Assembly: GCF_001270495.1 (NCBI RefSeq)
Contig: NZ_LGUR01000218.1
Coordinates: 1-64,000, forward strand
Direction: 5' to 3'
DNA length: 64,000 nt
From: Streptomyces viridochromogenes
Lineage (GTDB): Bacteria > Actinomycetota > Actinomycetes > Streptomycetales > Streptomycetaceae
Shown here: positions 1-8,039 of the stretch, piece by piece
Numbering within the stretch: position 1 is the stretch's first letter
How the letters are laid out: each line of letters begins with the position of its first letter
Translations under genes and position numbers: made by a program
Notes under the pieces: model-generated
What the model was told of the DNA's origin: nothing
Seen by the model: the letters and a program-made list of their open reading frames with translations, nothing else
The model's database searches: none

Positions 1-556
1 CCACCGCCCGGTCCACCACGAGGTCCACGGCCGGCGCCAACCGAGCCAGCACCGCCGTGGCGTCGAAGGGGTCAAGACTCAGCAACCGCACCGTCGCACT
101 GGCCGGCCCACTCACACTCTCGTATGCCGCGCAGTAGGCCGCCTCGACGACCCCCAGCCCCGCCGCCCGGGCGGAGACCCCCAGCACGACCGGCTGATGG
201 GCTCCTTTGGGAAACCGCCGGGCCAGGTCGTCCAGCTCACCGGACGGCCACGTCGCCCGAGCGGCCCGCATCAGCTGCCGCCCCAGCTTCCGCGCGGCCA
301 GCCGCAGCGCGGGCGACGGCGTACGGGCGTCGGCCGCCGCGTCCAGGGCCACCGCGTCGACCCCGAGCGCGGCCGCCGCGGCGAGCGAGGCCGCGACCAG
401 CCCCGTCGTGTGCAGCCGCCCCCGGCAGAAGTCCTCCAGGCTCGCGGCCCCGGTGATCCGCCCCGCCTTGACGGCCGCCTCCGCCCCGCCGGAGTGCGCG
501 TGCCCTCCGGCGGGAAAGCGGCCGTCGGCAAGGACCAGCAGTGCTGCCCGTGACAT
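1..556 (-). CDS. ureF: Urease accessory protein UreF (3' end cut by window edge)
   Basis: UreF works with UreD and UreG to load Ni2+ into the urease active site in the cytoplasm. 185 codons are visible on the minus strand and the frame runs off the left edge, so the C-terminus is missing. The N-terminus reads MSRAALLVLADGRFPAGGHAHSGG, then helical segments typical of UreF, ending in the window around LLSLDPFDATAVLARLAPAVD. It starts 34 bp after ureC and is presumably co-transcribed with it. In Streptomyces the usual order is ureA-B-C-F-G-D, so ureG and ureD should lie just left of this window. Start: ATG at 556. Confidence 0.9.
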   Translation of the reverse strand, partial: MSRAALLVLADGRFPAGGHAHSGGAEAAVKAGRITGAASLEDFCRGRLHTTGLVAASLAAAAALGVDAVALDAAADARTPSPALRLAARKLGRQLMRAARATWPSGELDDLARRFPKGAHQPVVLGVSARAAGLGVVEAAYCAAYESVSGPASATVRLLSLDPFDATAVLARLAPAVDLVVDRAV

Positions 557-590
557 CAGAACCCAGCCATCGGAGTCATCTCGACCACCC

Positions 591-2312
591 TCAGAACAGG
601 AAGTACCGCTGGGCCATGGGCAGTTCGGCGGCCGGGACGGCCTCCACCAGCTCCCCGTCGATGTGCACGGCGAAGCTGTCGGGGTCGACCCGCACCTCGG
701 GCCGCGCGTCGTTCTGCCGCATGTCGGCCTTGGTGACCCCACGCGTCGACTCGATGGCCACGAACCGCTTCCCGAGCTGGAGCCGCTCCGGAAGCCCGTC
801 CTCGATGGCGAGCGGCGCCACGAAGTTGAACGAGTTGGCGGCGGGCGCCCGCCCGATCGCCCCGTACATCGGCCTGGGCAGGATCGGCTGCGGCGTCGGG
901 ATCGAGGCGTTCGCGTCGCCCATCTGCGCGTACGCGATCTGCCCGCCCTTGATGACGAGGTGGGGCTTGACGCCGAAGAACGCCGGCTCCCACAGCACCA
1001 GGTCGGCGAGCTTGCCGGTCTCCACGGAGCCGATCTCGCGGCCGAGGCCCTGCGCGAGCGCGGGGTTGATCGTGTACTTGGCGACGTACCGCCGCACCCG
1101 CAGGTTGTCCGCCCGCCCGTCCCCGGGCAGCGCACCCCGCCGCCGCTTCATCACATGGGCCGTCTGCCAGGTCCGCATGACGACCTCGCCCACCCGGCCC
1201 ATGGCCTGCGCGTCCGACGAGATGATCGAGATCGCGCCCAGGTCGTGCAGGACGTCCTCCGCGCCGATCGTCGACGGCCGGATCCGCGACTCGGCGAAAG
1301 CGAGGTCCTCGGGCACCGCCGCGTTGAGGTGGTGGCACACCATCAGCATGTCGAGGTGTTCCTCGGCGGTGTTGACGGTGAACGGCCGCGTCGGGTTCGT
1401 CGAGCTGGGGAGCACGTGCGACTCGGAGACGACGGTCATGATGTCCGGCGCGTGTCCGCCGCCCGCACCCTCGGTGTGGTACGCGTGGATGCCGCGGCCG
1501 GCGATGGCCGCCAGCGTGTCGCCGACGAAGCCCGCCTCGTTGAGCGTGTCCGTGTGGATCGCGACCTGGATGCCGGTCTGGTCGGCGACGGTCAGCGAAG
1601 CGTCGATGACCGCGGGCGTCGAGCCCCAGTCCTCGTGCAGCTTCAACCCCAGCGCGCCCCCTCGGATCTGCGACAGCATCGCCTCGTGGGAGACGGTGTT
1701 GCCCTTGCCGAGGAAGCCGATGTTGAGCGGGTACTGCTCCATCGCCTCCAGCATCCGGGCCAGGTGCCACGGGCCGGGCGTGACGGTGGTCGCCTTGGAG
1801 CCCTCGGCCGGTCCGGTGCCGCCACCGACGAGTGTGGTGACGCCGGAGGACAGCGCCTCGTCGGCGATCTGCGGGCAGATGAAGTGGACGTGCGCGTCCA
1901 CGGCACCGGCCGTGAGGATCCGCCCGTTGCCGGCGATGATCTCGGTCTCGGCGCCGATGACGAGGTCCGGGTGCACCCCGTCCATGGTGTCGGGGTTGCC
2001 CGCCTTGCCGATGCCGGTGATCCGGCCGTCGCGGATACCGACGTCGGCCTTGACGATGCCCCAGTGGTCGATGATCACGACGCCGGTGATCACCGTGTCC
2101 GGGGTGCCCTCCACGCGCGTGGCGCGGGACTGCCCCATGGACTCCCGGATGACCTTGCCGCCACCGAACACGGCCTCGTCACCGGCGAGCCCGGGGCCGC
2201 CGGAACGGTCCTCCTCGATCTCGACCAGCAGATCGGTGTCGGCGAGCCGGATTCGGTCACCGGTCGTCGGCCCGAACAGGTCGGCGTACGCGGCGCGGGA
2301 GATCTCAGGCAT
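591..2312 (-). CDS. ureC: Urease alpha (catalytic) subunit UreC
   Basis: 573-aa catalytic subunit of urease, which hydrolyses urea to ammonia and carbamate with a dinuclear Ni centre. All key residues are present at a constant +7 offset from the Klebsiella enzyme: His141 and His143 (AHVHF), Lys224 (LKLHEDWG, the lysine that is carbamylated), His253, His279, Asp367 (SSDAQAMGR), and the flap Cys326 with its neighbouring His (VCHHLN). The protein therefore looks fully competent. The chosen start gives [20 protein letters not shown], the normal UreC N-terminus; an in-frame ATG 14 codons upstream lies inside ureB and is less likely. It overlaps the end of ureB by 8 bp, indicating translational coupling. 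Confidence 0.98.
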   Translation of the reverse strand: MPEISRAAYADLFGPTTGDRIRLADTDLLVEIEEDRSGGPGLAGDEAVFGGGKVIRESMGQSRATRVEGTPDTVITGVVIIDHWGIVKADVGIRDGRITGIGKAGNPDTMDGVHPDLVIGAETEIIAGNGRILTAGAVDAHVHFICPQIADEALSSGVTTLVGGGTGPAEGSKATTVTPGPWHLARMLEAMEQYPLNIGFLGKGNTVSHEAMLSQIRGGALGLKLHEDWGSTPAVIDASLTVADQTGIQVAIHTDTLNEAGFVGDTLAAIAGRGIHAYHTEGAGGGHAPDIMTVVSESHVLPSSTNPTRPFTVNTAEEHLDMLMVCHHLNAAVPEDLAFAESRIRPSTIGAEDVLHDLGAISIISSDAQAMGRVGEVVMRTWQTAHVMKRRRGALPGDGRADNLRVRRYVAKYTINPALAQGLGREIGSVETGKLADLVLWEPAFFGVKPHLVIKGGQIAYAQMGDANASIPTPQPILPRPMYGAIGRAPAANSFNFVAPLAIEDGLPERLQLGKRFVAIESTRGVTKADMRQNDARPEVRVDPDSFAVHIDGELVEAVPAAELPMAQRYFLF

Positions 2313-2616
2313 CGAGGGCACCTCCGGTCTCCCCGCGCAGTCCGGGCACCACACGGGCGCCGGTGAGCGGGACGAGTTCGACGTCGACGGGGATCCCGGG
2401 CTCGAAGCGCACGGCGGTGCCGGCGGCGACGTTGAGCCGCTTGCCGCGGGCCGCGGCGCGGTCGAAGTCCAGGCCGGGGTTGGCCTCGGCGAAGTGGTAG
2501 TGGGAGCCGACCTGGACGGGCCGGTCGGCTGCGTTGAGGACGGTCAGCCGGGTGACGTCACGGCCCTCGTTGTAGGCGATCGGGCCGTCGGCGAAGAGGA
2601 TCTCTCCGGGAATCAT
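2305..2616 (-). CDS. ureB: Urease beta subunit UreB
   Basis: 103-aa structural subunit that packs on UreA and UreC in the urease trimer. It starts [20 protein letters not shown] and carries the family segments [18 protein letters not shown] and AVRFEPG. A plausible ribosome-binding stretch (GAAGGGGGC in the transcript) precedes the ATG. It lies 11 bp after ureA and overlaps ureC by 8 bp, so the three structural genes form one transcription unit. UreA and UreB are separate here, as in most bacteria, not fused as in Helicobacter. Confidence 0.96.
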   Translation of the reverse strand: MIPGEILFADGPIAYNEGRDVTRLTVLNAADRPVQVGSHYHFAEANPGLDFDRAAARGKRLNVAAGTAVRFEPGIPVDVELVPLTGARVVPGLRGETGGALDA

Positions 2617-2627
2617 CGAAGCCCCCT

Positions 2628-2930
2628 TCAGACGATCGGGTCGTGGACTGTGACGAGCTTGGTGCCGTCCGGGAAGGTCGCCTCGACCTGGACGTCGTGG
2701 ATCATCTCGGGGATGCCCTCCATGACGTCGTCCCTGGTGAGCAGCTTGCGTCCGGAGGACATGAGCTCGGCGACGGTACGGCCGTCCCGTGCGCCCTCGA
2801 GGATGTGCGACGTGATGAGGGCGACCGCCTCGGGATGGTTCAGCTTCAGCCCACGGGCGCGGCGCTTCTCGGCCACGTCGGCCGCCACGTGGATGAGCAG
2901 CCTCTCTTGCTCGTGCGGGGTCAGTTGCAC
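2628..2930 (-). CDS. ureA: Urease gamma subunit UreA
   Basis: 100-aa gamma subunit of urease, first gene of the operon. The sequence starts [15 protein letters not shown] after the initiator and contains [13 protein letters not shown] and the conserved [20 protein letters not shown] end. The start is a GTG at 2930 preceded by GAGGTGGG in the transcript, giving exactly the family length. About 110 bp separate it from the TetR gene upstream on the same strand. That gap should hold the operon promoter, but I see only weak -35/-10-like hexamers there. Confidence 0.96.
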   Translation of the reverse strand: MQLTPHEQERLLIHVAADVAEKRRARGLKLNHPEAVALITSHILEGARDGRTVAELMSSGRKLLTRDDVMEGIPEMIHDVQVEATFPDGTKLVTVHDPIV

Positions 2931-3043
2931 GTCCCACCTCACAGTCCTCGCTCCGGACCGTGCGGGGCCCGGTTGCCGCAGCCACGGGGCAAACTGCCTG
3001 GTGGCGTGGATGGGCAGGCTAGTTGGACCGCATTTCAAGCAAG

Positions 3044-3691
3044 TTAACCGAGCTGTGATCCATCGGTTGCGGCCTTGTCGTCCCGCATGCTGGTCAGCGC
3101 CCGCAGACCGTCCCGGAGGACCTCGACGGGGGCGGGCCCGAAGAGGGACTGCTGGGCGATGAAACCCAGCACGGCGGCGATCATCGTGCGGGCCACATGG
3201 TCCGGCGTCACGTCCGCCCGCATCATCCCGGCCTCCTGGTAGCCCTCGACGATGGTCCCCCAGGCCGCGCGCACCGAGCCGTACCCCTCCCGCAGGACGG
3301 CCGCCAGCTCCTCGTTGCGCAGTGTCTCCGTCCACACCTGGATGACGAGCCGCGGAAACGCGGGCCGGCCGTCGACGAACAGGGACTCGCGGGCGGCGAG
3401 TGTCATGCCGAGGACCGAGGCGACGAGCTCGTCCGGCGGCGGGGGCGGGCTCTGCCGCGCCGCCTCCTCGAAGGCCGCGCGCACCGAGCCGAGCACCTCG
3501 CCGACGATCGCGCCGATCAGCGCCTCCTTGCCGCTGAAGTAGCGGTACACCGCCCCCGCCGAGAGGTCGACCTCCTTCAGCACGTCCTGCATGGACGTGG
3601 CGTGGAAGCCGTTGCGGGCGAAGCAGATCGCGGCGCCGTCGAGGATCTGCCGGCGGCGGGCGTCGAGGTGTTCCTGGGATACGCGAGCCAT
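3044..3691 (-). CDS. TetR/AcrR family transcriptional repressor
   Basis: 215-aa TetR regulator. The N-terminal helix-turn-helix (about residues 8-55) includes [43 protein letters not shown] split over three helices; the rest is the helical ligand and dimerisation domain. The start was placed at [10 protein letters not shown]; further upstream the frame is promoter DNA. It is divergent from the membrane protein at 3805, and two near-identical 21-bp repeats sit between them, one covering this gene's own promoter, so it probably represses both itself and its neighbour. A -10 hexamer TACTTT ends 7 bp before the ATG, suggesting a leaderless mRNA. Confidence 0.92.
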   Translation of the reverse strand: MARVSQEHLDARRRQILDGAAICFARNGFHATSMQDVLKEVDLSAGAVYRYFSGKEALIGAIVGEVLGSVRAAFEEAARQSPPPPPDELVASVLGMTLAARESLFVDGRPAFPRLVIQVWTETLRNEELAAVLREGYGSVRAAWGTIVEGYQEAGMMRADVTPDHVARTMIAAVLGFIAQQSLFGPAPVEVLRDGLRALTSMRDDKAATDGSQLG

Positions 3692-3697
3692 GGCCAC

Positions 3698-3726
3698 AAA
3701 GTAAAACGAACATTCCTTCTTGACAA
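3698..3726 (-). promoter_or_regulatory. Consensus promoter of the tetR gene, probably leaderless
   Basis: Read on the minus strand: -35 TTGTCA (3726-3721), 17-bp spacer, -10 TACTTT (3703-3698). Transcription would begin at or next to the ATG at 3691. The spacer is almost exactly the first 21-bp operator repeat, so a bound repressor would block RNA polymerase. Confidence 0.6.
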
Positions 3727-3779
3727 GGAACGGCATCCGCAGCACGGTGATGGAACAAGTAAAACGAACGATCCTTCTT
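3701..3779. repeat. Paired 21-bp direct repeats, candidate TetR operators
   Basis: GTAAAACGAAC-AT-TCCTTCTT at 3701-3721 and GTAAAACGAAC-GA-TCCTTCTT at 3759-3779 match at 19 of 21 positions, with starts 58 bp apart. One copy overlaps the tetR promoter; the other lies 25 bp before the ATG of the divergent membrane-protein gene. Each copy is an imperfect inverted repeat, as expected for a TetR dimer. Confidence 0.7.
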
Positions 3780-3804
3780 TTTACCGCTCGCTCCAGGAGG
3801 CGCC

Positions 3805-4821
3805 ATGCCCACCGCGTCCGCCACACCGTCCAGGTCCACCGCACGCCGGCACCTGATCGCGGTCGTTCTCCTCGTTCCCGCCCTGGCGGCGCTCGCCCTG
3901 TGGGCCTTCGCCTGGCCGGCCGCCCGCACCGCCCCGCGCGACCTGCCGCTCGGCGTCGCCGGGCCGGCGTCCGCCACGGCCCAGGTGGAACGGCAGCTCG
4001 ACCGGCACAAGGGCGCGTTCGAGATCCACCGCTACGCCGACGAGGCGGCCGCCCGGGAGGCGGTCGAGGACCGGACCGTATACGGCGCGGTCGTCGTCAC
4101 CCCTCAGGGCCCCGAACTGCTGACCGCGTCGGCCGCGAGCCCGGCCGTCGCCCAGCTCCTCCAGCAGGCGGTGACCCAGCAGGCCGCCGCCGAGGGCACC
4201 CGGGTCAGGACCGTCGACGTCGTACCCGCCCCGCAGAACGACCCGCGCGGCGCGGCCCTGGGCGCGAGCGTCCTGCCGCTCGCCCTGGCCGGCATGGCGG
4301 CGGGGGCGGCGGTGACCCTGCTCCGGTTGCGCGGCATCCGCGCCGTGGTCGCCCTGGCCGGCGCCGCCGTCCTGATCGGCGTGGTCGCGGCGGCGCTCGC
4401 GCACAGCTGGCTGGGGATCCTCACCGGCGACTGGTGGGCGGAGGCCGGGGTGTTCGCGCTGACGACCCTGGCCGTGAGCGCGGCCGTCGCGGGACTCGCC
4501 GCGCTGGTCGGCCCGGCGGGCATCGGCCTCGTGTCGTTCGTGGTGATGTTCCTCGGCAACCCGTTCTCCGGGGCCTCCTCGGCGCCGCAGATGCTGCCCG
4601 AGCCGGTCGGCACGATGGGCCAGTGGCTGCCGCCGGGCGCGGGCGCGAGCCTGCTGCGCTCGGTGTCGTACTTCGACGGAGCCGCAGCGGCCGGCCCCGC
4701 CCTGACACTGACCTGGTGGGCCGCGCTGGGCCTGGGCGCCGTCCTGCTCGGGAGCGCCCTGAAGTCCCGTACGCCGAGCGCCGAGCCGGCCCCCGAGAGG
4801 GAACCGGCCCCCGTCGGCTGA
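3805..4821 (+). CDS. Multi-spanning membrane protein, YhgE/ABC-2 permease-like
   Basis: 338-aa integral membrane protein. It has one N-terminal hydrophobic helix (about residues 17-38), an extracytoplasmic region (40-150) with the DLPLGVAGP...[10 protein letters not shown] pattern seen in YhgE/Pip and ABC-2 type exporters, then five or so C-terminal helices (150-320) and a Pro/Glu-rich tail. AGGAGG lies 7 bp before the ATG. No ATPase gene is adjacent, so it may not be a classical ABC permease. It is divergent from and probably repressed by the TetR gene. Substrate unknown; TetR-controlled membrane proteins of this type are often involved in efflux or envelope stress. Confidence 0.7.
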   Translation: MPTASATPSRSTARRHLIAVVLLVPALAALALWAFAWPAARTAPRDLPLGVAGPASATAQVERQLDRHKGAFEIHRYADEAAAREAVEDRTVYGAVVVTPQGPELLTASAASPAVAQLLQQAVTQQAAAEGTRVRTVDVVPAPQNDPRGAALGASVLPLALAGMAAGAAVTLLRLRGIRAVVALAGAAVLIGVVAAALAHSWLGILTGDWWAEAGVFALTTLAVSAAVAGLAALVGPAGIGLVSFVVMFLGNPFSGASSAPQMLPEPVGTMGQWLPPGAGASLLRSVSYFDGAAAAGPALTLTWWAALGLGAVLLGSALKSRTPSAEPAPEREPAPVG

Positions 4822-4845
4822 CCGGCCGTCCGGGCACACCGAACC

Positions 4846-4885
4846 GACCGTGCACCCCCGCTGTAGCGGACGGGGGTGCACGGTC
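4846..4885. terminator. Perfect 15-bp hairpin, bidirectional terminator
   Basis: GACCGTGCACCCCCG (4846-4860) is matched by CGGGGGTGCACGGTC (4871-4885) with a 10-nt loop and a short T run downstream. It lies between two convergent genes. Confidence 0.8.
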
Positions 4886-4916
4886 CTGTGTTTTCCGGAA
4901 ACCCGACGGCCGGGCT

Positions 4917-5204
4917 CTACGCGGGGCTCGACCCCCGGTGCTCGGCGGCGATACCGAAGCGCTGCCGTTCGCGGGGAGCGGACGCGACCTCGCGGACGCT
5001 GGAGACCGCGCTGATCACCTGCTCCTCGGCGAGTTCCACCGGCTCCCCGAGCTTCTCCAGTCGCTCCAGGTCAGAGGCGGAGACAAGGGCGACGAGGGGC
5101 TTTCCGTGGCGCGTCACGACGACGCGCTCACCGCCGTACACCACGCGATTAATCAGTTCGGCGAGCTCAGCCCTGGCTTGCGTCACCGGAATCTCGTAGG
5201 CCAT
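4917..5204 (-). CDS. Phd/YefM-family antitoxin without an adjacent toxin
   Basis: 95-aa protein whose first about 60 residues are a typical Phd/YefM fold: EIPVTQARAELAELINRV, GERVVVTRHGKP, LVALVSASDLERLE. The tail should be the toxin-binding segment. In Phd/YefM modules the toxin normally follows immediately, but here the downstream side has only a terminator and then the convergent membrane-protein gene, so the antitoxin is orphaned or acts on a distant toxin. It is divergent from clpP; the 68-bp gap contains overlapping palindromes that could be its autoregulatory operator. ClpP-type proteases commonly degrade such antitoxins, which makes the pairing notable. Confidence 0.88.
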   Translation of the reverse strand: MAYEIPVTQARAELAELINRVVYGGERVVVTRHGKPLVALVSASDLERLEKLGEPVELAEEQVISAVSSVREVASAPRERQRFGIAAEHRGSSPA

Positions 5205-5221
5205 GCTCCCTACATTACGTC

Positions 5222-5247
5222 ATGTACGTCCTGTACATTTTTTACAG
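5222..5247. promoter_or_regulatory. Overlapping palindromes between antitoxin gene and clpP
   Basis: ATGTAC-GTCCT-GTACAT (5222-5238) and CTGTA-N7-TACAG (5231-5247) overlap in the divergent gap. This AT-rich inverted-repeat block is a good candidate operator for the Phd/YefM protein and would also control clpP. Confidence 0.55.
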
Positions 5248-5272
5248 GCACCCCGCCAAGGGAGCGTGAGCC

Positions 5273-5908
5273 ATGACCCGACCGACCGCCCGCCATGTGC
5301 TGCCCGAGTTCACCGAGCGCACGAGCAGCGGCACCAGGACGCAGGACCCGTACTCGAAACTGCTCGAGGAGCGGATCGTCTTTCTCGGCACACAGATCGA
5401 CGACATCTCGGCGAACGACGTGATGGCCCAGTTCATGTACCTGGAGCACAAGGACCCCGACCGGGGCATCTCGCTGTACATCAATTCGCCGGGCGGCTCG
5501 TTCAGCGCCATGTCGGCGATCTACGACACCATGCAGTACGTCACCTGCGACGTGGAGACGATCTGCCTGGGCCAGGCCGGCGCGTCCGGCGCGGTGCTGC
5601 TGGCCGCGGGCACACCGGGCAAGCGGTTCGCCCTGCCGGGAGCCCGGGTGGTGATCCATCAGCCGGGGATGCCCGAGCCGGTCCAGGGCCAGGCCAGCGA
5701 TCTGGCCATCCAGGCCGACGAACTGACGCGTGTTCGGGTCCGCCTGGAGGAGCTGCTCGCCCGGCACACCGGACGCAGCCGCGAGCAGGTGAGCGAGGAC
5801 ATCGAGCGGGACAAGATCCTGAACGCCCAAGAGGCACTGGAGTACGGACTGGTGGACGCGATCATCCCCAGCCGCAAGGCCACCCTCGCGCCGCCCACGG
5901 GGCGGTGA
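5273..5908 (+). CDS. clpP: ATP-dependent Clp protease proteolytic subunit paralogue, nucleophile shifted
   Basis: 211-aa ClpP-fold protein (family about 195-215 aa). The segments [20 protein letters not shown] and VVIHQPG are normal, with catalytic His129 and Asp180. The nucleophile loop reads [14 protein letters not shown] where canonical ClpP has GQAAS(M/A)(G/A)A: the usual serine position is Ala104, and a serine occurs one residue later (Ser105). It may be catalytically altered, or a non-catalytic partner of another ClpP. Streptomycetes carry several clpP genes; this copy is not paired with a second clpP, so I do not assign a number. Start ATG at 5273 follows GGGAGCG. A small conserved gene follows 7 bp downstream. 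Confidence 0.92.
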   Translation: MTRPTARHVLPEFTERTSSGTRTQDPYSKLLEERIVFLGTQIDDISANDVMAQFMYLEHKDPDRGISLYINSPGGSFSAMSAIYDTMQYVTCDVETICLGQAGASGAVLLAAGTPGKRFALPGARVVIHQPGMPEPVQGQASDLAIQADELTRVRVRLEELLARHTGRSREQVSEDIERDKILNAQEALEYGLVDAIIPSRKATLAPPTGR

Positions 5909-5915
5909 CCGGCCG

Positions 5916-6224
5916 GTGCTGCCACCCGAGCTGCCGCCCCTGCCCGCGCTGACCCGCGCGGAGGGCGAGTTGATCGACCGTTACCTCGACGCGGTGGACC
6001 TGCTGGGCCGGATCAACCCGGCCCAGCACGGCGACACCTACCGCGGACTGCGCGCCGCCCAGGCGCTGGTCGGCAAGGCGGCCGAGCTCCGGGACGCGCT
6101 GGCGCTGATGCACCAGCGGGGCGAGACCGAGCTGCACGCTCCCACGCTGGCGCGTGCGCTGCGCGTGCTCGACGGGGAACGCCGCACGGCTCGCGTCACG
6201 GTGCCGCCGCGCTCCGACAGTTGA
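5916..6224 (+). CDS. Small hypothetical protein downstream of clpP
   Basis: 102-aa soluble, acidic-helical protein starting with GTG 7 bp after the clpP stop, so it is very likely co-transcribed with clpP. It contains EGELIDRYLDAVDLLGRINPAQHGDTYRG in two pieces and a basic C-terminus. I do not recognise a domain. Consistent GC-ending codons support it as a real gene. Confidence 0.65.
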   Translation: MLPPELPPLPALTRAEGELIDRYLDAVDLLGRINPAQHGDTYRGLRAAQALVGKAAELRDALALMHQRGETELHAPTLARALRVLDGERRTARVTVPPRSDS

Positions 6225-6240
6225 CGCCCCGTACAGACCG

Positions 6241-6279
6241 GTTCCGGACGTCTCGACCCACTCCCGAGGCGTCCGGAAC
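6241..6279. terminator. 15-bp hairpin after clpP operon
   Basis: GTTCCGGACGTCTCG (6241-6255) pairs with CGAGGCGTCCGGAAC (6265-6279) with one mismatch and a 9-nt loop, 17 bp after the stop codon of the small gene. Confidence 0.7.
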
Positions 6280-6574
6280 GCGGCTGAAACGCACCAAACG
6301 ACGTACCCCCTTTCGGCGTAGCCGCCTGTCCTTTTGAGCACCCGTCAAAGTTGCGCAACGGGCGTGGCGGCGACACGGAATTAGGCGTTCCGTCCCTGGT
6401 CCGGGGCTCGTCGGGCACCTGGACACCTCCTCGAACAAGGGGGTGTCCACCCGAACGGGTGAGTGGTGAGTAACCCCACAAATCCCCGGTTCCGTTGGGA
6501 TTTTCGTTCAATCGTGCGTCAAGATCCCTGACTGACGACAAGCCCCCGCCACAGCGGCGGGGCGGTCCGGGCGG

Positions 6575-6770
6575 ACGCCGAGTCCTGCCGCCGCCCGGAT
6601 GACCGGTCGACAGGAGTGGATCGGCAGGAGTGGAGGACCCAAGCAAGACGGGTCGCCGGAGCGGACGTTCGTTCGATCCGAGCAGCCCTTGGGGTGAAGC
6701 CGCGGCAACGCGGCCGGGCAACTTCGCCAGCCCGAATCCGACAGGTCATCCTTCACAGGCGGCTGACGAA
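6575..6770 (+). ncRNA. c-di-AMP (ydaO/yuaA) riboswitch
   Basis: The 555-bp leader between 6225 and 6779 ends in a sequence with ydaO-class landmarks: CTTGGGGTGAAGCCG (about 6697-6711), GGCCGGGCAACTTCG, and the diagnostic CCCGAATCCGACAGGTCATCC followed by CACAGGCGG, ending about 10 bp before the ATG of the NlpC/P60 gene. Riboswitches of this class in actinobacteria commonly precede cell-wall hydrolase genes and switch expression off when c-di-AMP is high. A GC hairpin at 6544-6562 precedes the aptamer. The exact 5' boundary is approximate. Confidence 0.85.
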
Positions 6771-6779
6771 GGGTTGCGC

Positions 6780-7253
6780 ATGACTGCGCTCAATCGTGTC
6801 CCGTCGCTCATGGCCCGGGCCGGTACGGCCTCGGCTCTCACCATCGCCGCAGTGGGCGGCTCGATAGTGGCGCCCGGCTTCGCCTCCGAGGCGGAGGCAG
6901 CCACACCGGCGACGAAGGCGCTTCAGGTCGCGGCTTCCAAGAAGGGTTCCCCGTACAAGTGGGGCGCCACGGGCCCGCACCGGTTCGACTGCTCCGGGCT
7001 CACGCTGTACTCGTTCAAGAAGGCGGGCAAGAAGCTGCCCCGTACGGCGGCCCAGCAGTACAACAAGACCCGCCACATCTCCGCCGCGAACCGCAAGGCC
7101 GGAGACCTGGTGTTCTTCCACTCGGGCTCGAACGTCTACCACGTCGGCATCTACGCCGGGAAGGGAAGGATCTGGCACTCCCCGAAGAGCGGGGACGTCG
7201 TGAAGCTGCAGAAGATCTGGACCAGGAGCGTCTGGTACGGCCGGGTCAAGTGA
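6780..7253 (+). CDS. Secreted NlpC/P60 peptidoglycan endopeptidase
   Basis: 157-aa exported hydrolase cutting peptide stems of peptidoglycan. A signal peptide (about residues 1-41; hydrophobic TASALTIAAVGGSIVAPG, cleavage near SEAEA/A) leads straight into an NlpC/P60 domain: catalytic Cys71 (FDCSGLT), His121 (YHVGIY) and His133 (IWHSPK). It has no LysM, SH3 or coiled-coil targeting domain, so it is a minimal version of the family. The start at 6780 sits just after the riboswitch aptamer, and no other gene intervenes. Expression is probably controlled by c-di-AMP. Confidence 0.95.
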   Translation: MTALNRVPSLMARAGTASALTIAAVGGSIVAPGFASEAEAATPATKALQVAASKKGSPYKWGATGPHRFDCSGLTLYSFKKAGKKLPRTAAQQYNKTRHISAANRKAGDLVFFHSGSNVYHVGIYAGKGRIWHSPKSGDVVKLQKIWTRSVWYGRVK

Positions 7254-7367
7254 CCTTCCCGGGGGCGGTGGCGGCGACCTGACACGCCGTCACCGCCGCC
7301 GGGGGCATCAGTGGGCCGTCAGGGGGCACCAGGCAGCGGCAAGCATGACGGCCGCGGGTGTGGGGGG

Positions 7368-7826
7368 CTACGAGTCCTGCGGTCCGGCCGCCGGGACCGG
7401 TGCCGCGGGTACGGTCCAGGGCAGTTCGATGGAGATGGTCTTGCCGCCCTCCCGGGTCGGTCGCACTCTCAGCTTGCCGCCGCACTCCGCGGTCAGCCAG
7501 CGGATGATGACCATGCCGCGGCCGTTGTCCTGCTGGACGGCGGCCGGCAGCCGTTTGGGGAAGCGGGGGTGGCTGTCGGTGACACCGATGCGCAGGTGTT
7601 CGTCACGGTCGAGGGCGAGGTCCACCGTGAAGGTGGGTGACTGCCCGAGGGTGTGCTGTACGGCGTTGGTGGTGAGTTCGGAGACGATCAGACGGATGGT
7701 GTCGGCCACCTCCGTGTCCGGTGGCAGTCCCCACTCGGCGAGAGTGGTGACCACGTAGGCCCGGGCCGCGGAGACCGAGGCGGGATCGCTCGGCAGAGTG
7801 ACGGATGCTTCCAGATGATCTGCCAT
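7368..7826 (-). CDS. RsbW/SpoIIAB-like ATP-binding protein (HATPase_c)
   Basis: 152-aa GHKL ATPase-fold protein of the anti-sigma/serine kinase type. Motifs: N-box SELTTNAVQHT (49-59), G1-like GVTDSHP (81-87) and G2 QDNGRGMVIIRWL (99-111). The C-terminus is a Pro/Ala-rich tail. In Streptomyces such proteins are abundant and frequently sit beside XRE/DUF5753 and DUF397 genes, as here. It is divergent from the XRE gene across a 213-bp gap with an AT-rich palindrome. The start MADHLEAS fits the family. Confidence 0.9.
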   Translation of the reverse strand: MADHLEASVTLPSDPASVSAARAYVVTTLAEWGLPPDTEVADTIRLIVSELTTNAVQHTLGQSPTFTVDLALDRDEHLRIGVTDSHPRFPKRLPAAVQQDNGRGMVIIRWLTAECGGKLRVRPTREGGKTISIELPWTVPAAPVPAAGPQDS

Positions 7827-7952
7827 GGCGACGTCGTCCCTTTCCCAACGGGACCGCAGTCCGACACGGAGCGGAGGGTTCGAGTACGGTCCCGGACTGG
7901 TGCTTCGTCGCCAGACTGCCATTACCAGGGCCGCCAGGGTGCCGATCCACCA

Positions 7953-7968
7953 AGATATGCATATATCT
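7953..7968. promoter_or_regulatory. AT-rich palindrome in a divergent gap
   Basis: AGATAT-GCAT-ATATCT is the only strongly AT-rich spot in the 213-bp gap between the ATPase and XRE genes (7827-8039). It is a candidate binding site for the adjacent XRE protein. The rest of the gap shows no clear feature. Confidence 0.4.
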
Positions 7969-8039
7969 GTCGCTCGAAGCGGTGAACTCTGCGACGGCAG
8001 ACCGTATTTGGGCGGCCCGGTTGGAGTAAGGAGTTGCCC

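Noticed and set aside
207..3162. Long open frames (up to 873 aa) on the plus strand opposite the urease genes
   Set aside because: They are antisense shadows caused by high GC; the minus frames encode complete UreA, UreB and UreC with all catalytic residues.
6630..6779. Longer NlpC/P60 protein starting at 6630
   Set aside because: The extra 50 codons are the riboswitch aptamer, and the signal peptide begins at 6780.
7869..7890. GGGTTCGAGTAC resembling a tRNA T-arm
   Set aside because: No acceptor or anticodon stem can be drawn around it.
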